Source: CAZYMF01 sp964648215
GTDB lineage: Bacteria; Desulfobacterota; Binatia; HRBIN30; JACQVA1
Length of the DNA stretch: 11,711 bases
Assembly (NCBI GenBank): GCA_964648215.1
Contig: CAZYMF010000160.1
Coordinates: forward strand, 1 to 11,711
Direction of reading: 5' to 3'
The translations under genes were made by a program, and so were the position numbers. Under the pieces are notes generated by a model. It saw nothing but the letters and a program-made list of their open reading frames with translations. It was not told where the DNA came from and did no database searches. Shown one piece after another: positions 6,109 to 11,711 of the stretch (position 1 is its first letter; every line of letters starts with the position of its first letter).

Positions 6109-8195
6109 CAGCCCTTCGCCGCCCGCGCGGCCTCGGCATCCTTGACGATCTTCTCGGTCAGGTGAGCCGGCACCTCGCCGTAGTGGTCGAAGGCCATGGT
6201 GAAGGAACCGCGCCCGCTGGTGATCGAACGCAGATCGGGAGCGTACTTGAGCACCTCCGCCATCGGCACCTGCGCCCGGATCACCTGCGAGCCCGTCTTG
6301 GGATCGACGCCGAGCACGCGCCCGCGACGGCTGTTGAGATCGCCGATGACGTCTCCCATGCAGTCGTCCGGGATCGAGATCTCCATGTTCACCACCGGCT
6401 CGAGCAGAACCGGCTTGGCCTGGCCGACGGCGGATTTGAAGCCGAGCGAGGCGGCGATCTTGAACGCCATCTCGGAGGAGTCGCCGGCGTGGAAGGAGCC
6501 GTCGTAGACGGTGACCTTCACGTCGACCATGGGATAGTGGGCGAGGATGCCTTCGACCATCGCTTCGCGCACGCCCTTCTCGACCGCGGGGATGAACTGG
6601 CGCGGGATGACGCCGCCGACGATGGCGTCGACGAACTCGAAGCCGCCGCCGCGCGGCAACGGCTCCACCTCCAGCCAGCAGTCGCCGAACTGCCCGCGGC
6701 CGCCGCTCTGCTTCTTGAGCCGCCCCTGCGCCTTGGCGTGCCCCTTGATCGTCTCGCGATACGGCACCTTGGGCGCCTTGAGCGTCACCTCCACGCCGTA
6801 CTTGCGCTTGAGCTTCTCGACCGCCACCTCGATGTGCAGCTGCCCGACACCGGAGAGAATGATCTCCCGCGTCTCGGTGTCGCGGCTGACGTGCAAGGTC
6901 GGATCCTCCTCGGTCATCTTGTGCAGCGCCGCGGTCGCTTTCTCCTCGTCGCCCTTGGACTTGGGCTCGATGGCGAACGACATCGACGTCGGGGTCTCCA
7001 GCAATCCCGGGTAGACGATCGGCGCCTTCTCGTCGGCCAGCGTGTCTCCCGACACCGTCTCCTTCAGCTTGGCCACGGCGACGATCTCGCCGGCGACGGC
7101 GTTCGGCACGGCCTGCTGCTTCTTTCCCTCCAGCCGCAGGAGATGGCCGAGGCGCTCCTTGAAGTCGCGGCTGGTGTTGAGCACGGTGGAGTCGGCGTCG
7201 ACGCGCCCGGACAGGACGCGGAAGACCGAGAGCTTGCCGGCGAAGGGATCGACGATGGTCTTGAAGACGATCGCCGAGAACGGCTCTTCGGCCGTGGGCC
7301 GGCGGGTGAGCGGCTCGTGTATCTTCGGATCGGTGCCGGAGAACTCCCCCATGTCGGCAGGCGAAGGCAGGTAGTCGACCACCGCGTCGAGCAGGGCCGG
7401 GATGCCGACGTTCGTGCCCGCCGAGCCGCAGAGCACGGGCAGCAACGATCCCGCGGCGGTGCCGAGCTTGAGCGCGCGTTGGATCTCCTCGGTGGAGAGC
7501 TCGCCGGTTTCGAGATACTTCTCGAGCAGCTCGTCGTTGGACTCGGCAACCAGCTCGACGAGCTTCTCGCGCGCCTCGTTCGCCGCCGCTTGCAGCTCCG
7601 CGGGAATTGCCTCCTCGGCCATCGAGCCGTCCTCTTTGCCGATCTGGGCGCGCATCCCCACCAGGTCGATCACGCCGCGGAAGGTATCGGCGGTGCCGAT
7701 CGGCATCTGGATCGGCACCGTCTTCGCCCCCAGCACCTTGGCGGCGTCGTCGACGGCAGCGTCGAAGCTGGCGAGCTCGCGGTCCATCCTGGTGACGAAG
7801 GCCAGCCGCGGCAGCTTGAGCTCCCCGGCGCGCCGCCACAGCGCCTCGGCCTCGACCTTGATCTCCCCCGCCGCGGGCGCCAGCACCAAGAGCAGGCCGG
7901 TGGCGGCGCGCATGCAGTTCAGGGCGTCGGGCATGAAGTTGTTGTACCCGGGCGTGTCGAGCAGCGTGATCTCGTGCTTGCGCCACGTGAGGTGGTGGAA
8001 CGACGTGGTCAGCGTCAGCTGCCGGCGCACCTCCTCGGGCTCGGGGCCGAAGGCCGAGCTGCCGTCGTCGAGCCGCCCGATGCGCGTCGTCGCGCCGGCG
8101 TCGAACAGAATCACCTCGCCGAGGGCCGTCTTGCCGACGCCCCCCTGACCTACAATGCCCAGGTTGCGGATCGCTCCTACATCATCGACTGGCAT
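6108..8195 (-). CDS. Divergent elongation factor G-like GTPase (EF-G2 type)
   Basis: At 695 residues this protein has all five EF-G domains. Domain I has a P-loop GQGGVGKT (16-23). Domain III has GVGQLHIEV (449-457), domain IV SGGRGQFGD (497-505), and domain V MGDVIGDLNSRRGRVLG (613-629), which is nearly identical to true EF-G. The GTPase centre is not standard: switch I reads RRQLTLTTSFHH instead of RGITI, switch II reads DTPGYNNF (80-87) so the catalytic His is Tyr84, and the NKxD motif is TRMD (135-138). These changes mark the EF-G2-like subfamily, whose mycobacterial member is reported to lack ribosome-dependent GTPase activity. It is therefore unlikely to be the main translocase. The ATG is supported by GGAGG (8204 down to 8200). 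It lies 12 bases after coaX in the same operon. Its exact role is unknown. Confidence 0.93.
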   Translation of the reverse strand: MPVDDVGAIRNLGIVGQGGVGKTALGEVILFDAGATTRIGRLDDGSSAFGPEPEEVRRQLTLTTSFHHLTWRKHEITLLDTPGYNNFMPDALNCMRAATGLLLVLAPAAGEIKVEAEALWRRAGELKLPRLAFVTRMDRELASFDAAVDDAAKVLGAKTVPIQMPIGTADTFRGVIDLVGMRAQIGKEDGSMAEEAIPAELQAAANEAREKLVELVAESNDELLEKYLETGELSTEEIQRALKLGTAAGSLLPVLCGSAGTNVGIPALLDAVVDYLPSPADMGEFSGTDPKIHEPLTRRPTAEEPFSAIVFKTIVDPFAGKLSVFRVLSGRVDADSTVLNTSRDFKERLGHLLRLEGKKQQAVPNAVAGEIVAVAKLKETVSGDTLADEKAPIVYPGLLETPTSMSFAIEPKSKGDEEKATAALHKMTEEDPTLHVSRDTETREIILSGVGQLHIEVAVEKLKRKYGVEVTLKAPKVPYRETIKGHAKAQGRLKKQSGGRGQFGDCWLEVEPLPRGGGFEFVDAIVGGVIPRQFIPAVEKGVREAMVEGILAHYPMVDVKVTVYDGSFHAGDSSEMAFKIAASLGFKSAVGQAKPVLLEPVVNMEISIPDDCMGDVIGDLNSRRGRVLGVDPKTGSQVIRAQVPMAEVLKYAPDLRSITSGRGSFTMAFDHYGEVPAHLTEKIVKDAEAARAAKG

Positions 8196-8199
8196 ACGT

Positions 8200-8204
8200 C
8201 CTCC
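8200..8204 (-). promoter_or_regulatory. Ribosome binding site of the EF-G-like gene
   Basis: A perfect GGAGG on the minus strand (8204 down to 8200) lies four bases before ATG 8195, within the 12-base gap after coaX. It fixes the start and suggests strong independent initiation inside the operon. Confidence 0.7.
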
Positions 8205-8207
8205 AAA

Positions 8208-8972
8208 TCAGCTGGCTGCACGATTGCGCTCGTAGATGAGCCGGAGACCGTCGAGGGTGAGGAACTCGTCCACCTCTTCGATGGTCTCGGATTCCGTGGC
8301 GAGAAGGGCGGCGAAGCCGCCGGTGGCGATGACGCGCGCGCGCACGCCGGTCTCCTTCTGAATGCGAGTCACCAGCCCGTCCACCAGCGAGACGTACCCG
8401 TAGATCAGGCCGGACTGGATGGCGTTGACCGTGTTGCGGCCGACGACCTGCTTCGGCTTGGCGAGCTCGACGCGATAGAGCTTGGCGGCGCGCTCGAACA
8501 GCGCCTCGCTGGCGATGCCGAGCCCGGGAGCGATGATGCCGCCGACGTACTCTCCCCGCTCGGAAATGTAGTCGAAGGTGGTCGCGGTGCCGAAGTCGAC
8601 CACGACGGTGGTGCCGTGCGTGCGCTCGTAGGCGGCAATGGCGTTGACGATCCGGTCGGCGCCCACCTCGCGGGGATTGTCGTAGAGGATGGGCATGCCG
8701 GTCCTCACGCCCGGCCCGACGAAGAGCGGCGTGGTGTCGAGGTACTCGCGGCAGAGCTCGTCGATCAGCGTGGTCATCGCCGGCACCACGCTGGAGACGG
8801 CGATGCCGGTGACCCGCGGCGCGTAGTCGCCGAGCAGACCGCGCACGAAGAAGCCGTACTCGTCCGCGGTGCGGCCGATGTCGGTCATCAGCCGCCAGTG
8901 CCGGCGCAGGCGATCGCCCTCGTACAGCCCCAGGACCGTGTGCGTGTTGCCGACGTCGATGGCGAGGAACAT
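8208..8972 (-). CDS. coaX: Type III pantothenate kinase CoaX
   Basis: The enzyme phosphorylates pantothenate with ATP, the first step of coenzyme A synthesis. It belongs to the ASKHA fold; type III kinases are not feedback-inhibited by CoA and need a monovalent cation. At 254 residues it has the family's usual length. Motifs: DVGNT (6-10, phosphate loop), GADRIVNA (104-111, including the catalytic-base aspartate region), DFGTATT (126-132), GGIIAPG (144-150) and TGG (217-219). The ATG follows the birA stop codon with no base between (TGA then ATG), and GGGGAAGG lies just upstream inside the end of birA, so coupling is expected. The birA-coaX pairing is common and often seen as fused or adjacent genes in bacteria. 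No coaA-type kinase is in the window. Confidence 0.96.
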   Translation of the reverse strand: MFLAIDVGNTHTVLGLYEGDRLRRHWRLMTDIGRTADEYGFFVRGLLGDYAPRVTGIAVSSVVPAMTTLIDELCREYLDTTPLFVGPGVRTGMPILYDNPREVGADRIVNAIAAYERTHGTTVVVDFGTATTFDYISERGEYVGGIIAPGLGIASEALFERAAKLYRVELAKPKQVVGRNTVNAIQSGLIYGYVSLVDGLVTRIQKETGVRARVIATGGFAALLATESETIEEVDEFLTLDGLRLIYERNRAAS

Positions 8973-9821
8973 TCAGGCCTTCCCCTCGGCGCGAGCCCGG
9001 CGGTAGCCGCCGACCACGGTGACGTCGCCGGCCACGATCCGGCGCTCCCCGTCCCGGCCCTCTCGGACCCGCAGAGCACCGTCGTCGGCCAGGCCGAGAA
9101 CCGTGCCCTCGATTCGCTCCCCTTGGCTCTGCACCAGAATCGTCTCGCCGGTCAACTCCGACAGCTCTTCCCACGACGGGGCGATCGTCGCGAAACCCTC
9201 GCGCAGGAACTGATCGTAGCGCACCTCGAGGCGGTGCAACAGCCGGGCAACGAAGCGTGCCCGGTCCACGAGGGCGCCGCTGACGACGCGCAAGGAGGTG
9301 GCCAGCGGACGCAGCTCGGGCGGAAAGTCCTCGGGCTCGCTGTTGAGGTTGACGCCGATGCCGGCGATCACGAAATGGACCCGTCCCTCGTCCGCCGACA
9401 TCTCGGTGAGAATGCCGGCGAGCTTGCGACCGCCGCTGACGAGGTCGTTGGGCCACTTGATGCCGACCGCCGGCGTCCACTCCCGCACCGCCTCGGCGGC
9501 CGCCAGGCCGACCACCAGGGTGATCTGGGGCGCCGCCGCGGGCGGCAGCGACGGGCGCAGGACGAGAGAGAGATAGAGGTTGCGCCCCGGCGGCGACACC
9601 CACTGGCGTCCGAGCCGGCCGCGACCGCGACGCTGGCTCTCGGCGATGACGACGGTTCCCTCCGCGGCCCCCGCCTCGGCCAGCTCGCGCGCCGTGGTGT
9701 TGGTGGAGTCGAGCTCGTCGAAGTACTCCAGGCGGCGCCCGAGGCGGACGGTCTCCAGCTGCCGCGCGATCGCCGCCGGCTCGAGGGCCGTCGGCCCGTC
9801 GTGCGCGCGCCCGACGCTCAT
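8973..9821 (-). CDS. birA: Biotin--protein ligase, monofunctional (no repressor domain)
   Basis: The 282-residue ligase joins biotin to a lysine of biotin carboxyl carrier proteins through biotinyl-AMP. Catalytic-domain motifs: ELDSTNTTA (36-44), the biotinyl-AMP loop GRGRLGR (66-72), KWPNDL (122-127), KLAGIL with the key Lys133 (133-138) and GIGVNLN (154-160). The C-terminal SH3-like domain follows (about 225-275). The catalytic domain begins within about 35 residues of the start, so the DNA-binding helix-turn-helix of E. coli BirA is absent and the protein should not be a repressor. The ATG at 9821 overlaps the nadC stop codon by four bases (ATGA), the mark of coupled translation. A longer open frame back to 10283 runs inside nadC and is not used. 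The stop abuts the coaX ATG. Confidence 0.95.
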   Translation of the reverse strand: MSVGRAHDGPTALEPAAIARQLETVRLGRRLEYFDELDSTNTTARELAEAGAAEGTVVIAESQRRGRGRLGRQWVSPPGRNLYLSLVLRPSLPPAAAPQITLVVGLAAAEAVREWTPAVGIKWPNDLVSGGRKLAGILTEMSADEGRVHFVIAGIGVNLNSEPEDFPPELRPLATSLRVVSGALVDRARFVARLLHRLEVRYDQFLREGFATIAPSWEELSELTGETILVQSQGERIEGTVLGLADDGALRVREGRDGERRIVAGDVTVVGGYRRARAEGKA

Positions 9822-10663
9822 GCGGCGATCACCCGCATGCTGAAGTCGAAGGCCGGCGCCGAGTGCGTCAGTGCGCCCACCGAGATCAGGTCCACCCCCA
9901 CGGCGGCGACGGCGCGCACGCGCTCGAGCGTCATGTTGCCCGACGCCTCGACCAGGGCGCGCCCGCCGATGTGCTCCACCGCCTGGGCGATCTGCGGCAG
10001 ATCCATGTTGTCGAGCAGGATGCAGTCGGCGCCCGCCGCCAGGGCCTCGTCCACCTGCGCCGGCGAGGTGCACTCGACCTCGACCCGCAGCGTGTGCGGC
10101 GCCCCGGCGCGCGCCCGCTGCACCGCCGCGGTCACGCCGCCGGCGGCGACGATGTGGTTGTCCTTGATCAGAATGCCGTCGGCGAGGTTGAAGCGGTGAT
10201 TGGCACCGCCGCCGACGCGCACGGCGTACTTCTCCAGCAGGCGCAGGCCCGGCAGCGTCTTGCGCGTGTCGACGATGCGGCACCGGGTCTCGCCGGCCGC
10301 CTCGACGAAGGCCGCCGTCAGCGTGGCGATGCCCGAGAGGTGCTGCAGCAGGTTGAGGGCGACGCGCTCGCCGCTGAGGAGCGCGCGCGTCGGACCGGCG
10401 AGATGGGCGACGACGGCCCCGTCCTCGAGCGGATCGCCGTCGCCGTAGCGCGGCTCGACGGTGACGTCGCCGAGAACGGCGAACACGCGCTTGACCAGCG
10501 GCAGCCCGGCGAGCAGCCCCGGCTGCTTGGCGACGATGTGGGCGTTGGAGCGGCTGGCGGCGGGGACGGTCAGGCGCGTGGTCAGGTCCCCGGCGCCGAG
10601 ATCCTCCGCCAGGGCGGCGTTCACCAGCGCGGATACCTCGGGGAGACTGAACACGTCCTCCAT
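9818..10663 (-). CDS. nadC: Nicotinate-nucleotide pyrophosphorylase (quinolinate phosphoribosyltransferase)
   Basis: NadC makes nicotinate mononucleotide, CO2 and pyrophosphate from quinolinate and PRPP, in de novo NAD synthesis. From ATG 10663 it has 281 residues, the normal size. Motifs: GERVALNLLQHLSGIAT (98-114), DTRKTLPGLR (132-141), EKYAVRVGGGANHR (144-157), IKDNH (166-170), EVE (195-197), LLDNM (216-220), ASGN (240-243) and SVGALTHS (261-268). The basic and acidic residues of the active site are present. The ATG has GGAG (10673 down to 10670) six bases upstream. The alternative is a TTG at 10681 overlapping the valS stop as TTGA, which would add six residues; both fit an operon. The 3' end overlaps birA by four bases. 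nadA and nadB are not in the window. Confidence 0.95.
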   Translation of the reverse strand: MEDVFSLPEVSALVNAALAEDLGAGDLTTRLTVPAASRSNAHIVAKQPGLLAGLPLVKRVFAVLGDVTVEPRYGDGDPLEDGAVVAHLAGPTRALLSGERVALNLLQHLSGIATLTAAFVEAAGETRCRIVDTRKTLPGLRLLEKYAVRVGGGANHRFNLADGILIKDNHIVAAGGVTAAVQRARAGAPHTLRVEVECTSPAQVDEALAAGADCILLDNMDLPQIAQAVEHIGGRALVEASGNMTLERVRAVAAVGVDLISVGALTHSAPAFDFSMRVIAA

Positions 10664-10677
10664 CACCTGCTCCGCGA

Positions 10678-11711
10678 TCAAGCGCTCCGCCGCAGCGTCT
10701 CCAAGTGGCGAGTCAATGTGCCGCGGCGCTCGCTCAGCGCCACGGCACGCCCACGCTCTTTCTCCACGACCTCTTCCGGCGCCTTGGCGACGAAATCCGG
10801 CCGGCCGAGCTTGCCCTCGACGCCCTTCAGCTCCTTGGTCACCTTGCCGAGCTCGTTCTCCAGGCGCTTGCGCACCTCGGCGGCGTCGACGGCGCCGCGC
10901 AGCGGCACGAACAGCTCGCCCACGCCCTCGACGACCGCCGACGGTTCGTCGGCGGGCCGCCGCTCGGCGGCGAGCAGCTCGATCTCCGTCAGCCGCGCCA
11001 GCGTCTTGGCATACGGCTCGAGCGCGGCGATGCCGCCGCCGTCCATCGCCGCCACCGGGACGATGCGGGCGCTGACCGCCGTGGTCGGGGCGATGCCGAG
11101 CTCGGCGCGGATGTTGCGCACGGCGCGCACGATGTCGATCAGGCGGGCGATCGCCTGCTCCGCCTCCGGGTCGCGCAGTGCGTCGTCCGCCTCCGGATAG
11201 GGAGCGATCATGATGCTGGCGGTCGGGCGCTCGAAGGGCAGCGCCTGCCAGATCTCCTCGGTGAGAAACGGCATGAACGGGTGCAGCAGGCGCAGGATCT
11301 CTTCCAGGGTGTGCAGCAGCACCGCTTGCGTGCGCCGCTTGGCGGCGGCGTCCTCGCCGTAGAGGCTGAGCTTGCCGAGCTCGACGAACCAGTCGCAGAA
11401 CTCGCCCCAGACGAAGCGGTAGAGCAGCATCGCCGCCTCGTTGTAGCGGTAGGCGTCGAGGGAGGCGCGCACCTCGCCGGTGACCGCCTGCAACCGCGAG
11501 AGAATCCAGCGCTCGGCCAGACCCAGCGTCTGTCGCTCCGCCGCCAGCGACGCCCCGTCCGCGGCGAGCGGACCGCTGCCCTCGAGGTTCATCAGGCAGA
11601 AGCGGGCGGCGTTCCAGATCTTGTTGGCGAAGTTGCGGCCGAGCTCGGTCTTGTCCGAGGCGAAGATGACGTCCTCGCCCAGTGGCGCCAGCGAGACGAT
11701 GGTGAAGCGCA
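10678..11711 (-). CDS. valS: Valyl-tRNA synthetase, C-terminal part (5' truncated by window)
   Basis: The frame runs off the right edge, so only about the last 344 residues are seen. It begins with RFTIVSLAPLGEDV and a block ending GRNFANKIWNAARF, the conserved region just after the catalytic core of ValRS. The anticodon-binding helical domain follows, with ERWILSRL, LYRFVWGEFCDWFVE and LHPFMPFLTEEIWQ. The last ~70 residues are a charged helical arm (from about LFVPLRG to the end) with the KAPEEVVEKER motif, the coiled-coil tRNA-binding arm typical of ValRS, which distinguishes it from IleRS and LeuRS. HIGH and KMSKS motifs would lie upstream, outside the window. It appears to be the first visible gene of the minus-strand operon; the promoter must lie beyond 11711. 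Confidence 0.95.
   Translation of the reverse strand, partial: RFTIVSLAPLGEDVIFASDKTELGRNFANKIWNAARFCLMNLEGSGPLAADGASLAAERQTLGLAERWILSRLQAVTGEVRASLDAYRYNEAAMLLYRFVWGEFCDWFVELGKLSLYGEDAAAKRRTQAVLLHTLEEILRLLHPFMPFLTEEIWQALPFERPTASIMIAPYPEADDALRDPEAEQAIARLIDIVRAVRNIRAELGIAPTTAVSARIVPVAAMDGGGIAALEPYAKTLARLTEIELLAAERRPADEPSAVVEGVGELFVPLRGAVDAAEVRKRLENELGKVTKELKGVEGKLGRPDFVAKAPEEVVEKERGRAVALSERRGTLTRHLETLRRSA

Noticed and set aside
6033..10199. A stop-free plus-strand frame of almost 4.2 kb opposite the EF-G-like, coaX, birA and nadC genes
   Set aside because: Its translation is Arg/Gly/Leu/His/Asp-rich low-complexity with no family motif. It lies antisense to four clearly recognised genes, and long empty frames are expected opposite GC-rich coding DNA.
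9822..10283. N-terminal extension of birA that might have been a regulatory domain
   Set aside because: The residues are the out-of-frame reading of nadC, Arg/Gly/Ala-rich, with no helix-turn-helix; ATG 9821 overlapping the nadC stop is the natural start.
1..11711. tRNA, rRNA, CRISPR, insertion sequence or riboswitch
   Set aside because: No cloverleaf, spaced identical repeats, transposase motifs, flanking target duplications or long structured leader were seen; intergenic space is limited to about 119 and 170 bases plus very short junctions.

Overview
The window is an ordinary, gene-dense piece of a GC-rich bacterial chromosome with no phage, transposon, CRISPR or RNA gene visible. The gene families point to a Gram-negative bacterium: an RlpA lipoprotein with a SPOR domain, type IV pilus retraction ATPases, and a stand-alone type III pantothenate kinase. 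The run valS-nadC-birA-coaX followed by a divergent EF-G, and the small helical-repeat protein after it, resemble deltaproteobacterial or Binatota-like genomes. That placement rests on remembered gene order and is an inference. 

Plus strand, about 1-5539: the 3' end of tldD, then tldE/pmbA (together a TldD/E metalloprotease), then a 119-base gap filled by a heptanucleotide repeat array folded as an inverted repeat. After that come rlpA (septal peptidoglycan lipoprotein), a CPBP intramembrane glutamic protease, a 170-base gap with a well-spaced sigma-54-type promoter, and the tandem pair pilT-pilU (retraction motors of type IV pili). 

Minus strand, reading from 11711 down to 5543: the 3' part of valS, nadC, birA, coaX, an EF-G-like GTPase and a small conserved protein of unknown function. 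Every junction in this series is an overlap, a direct abutment or a gap of about a dozen bases, so it reads as one operon with translational coupling. It combines translation (ValRS, EF-G-like factor) with NAD, biotin and CoA metabolism. The two strands converge at 5540-5542, where only three bases separate the stop codons of pilU and the small protein. 

The observations most worth following are the EF-G-like factor that lacks the catalytic switch II histidine and the usual NKxD motif, the small repeat protein coupled to it, the candidate sigma-54 promoter of pilTU, and the heptad inverted-repeat array. I saw no clear new multi-gene defence or mobile system. No stretch longer than about 170 bases lacks a gene.
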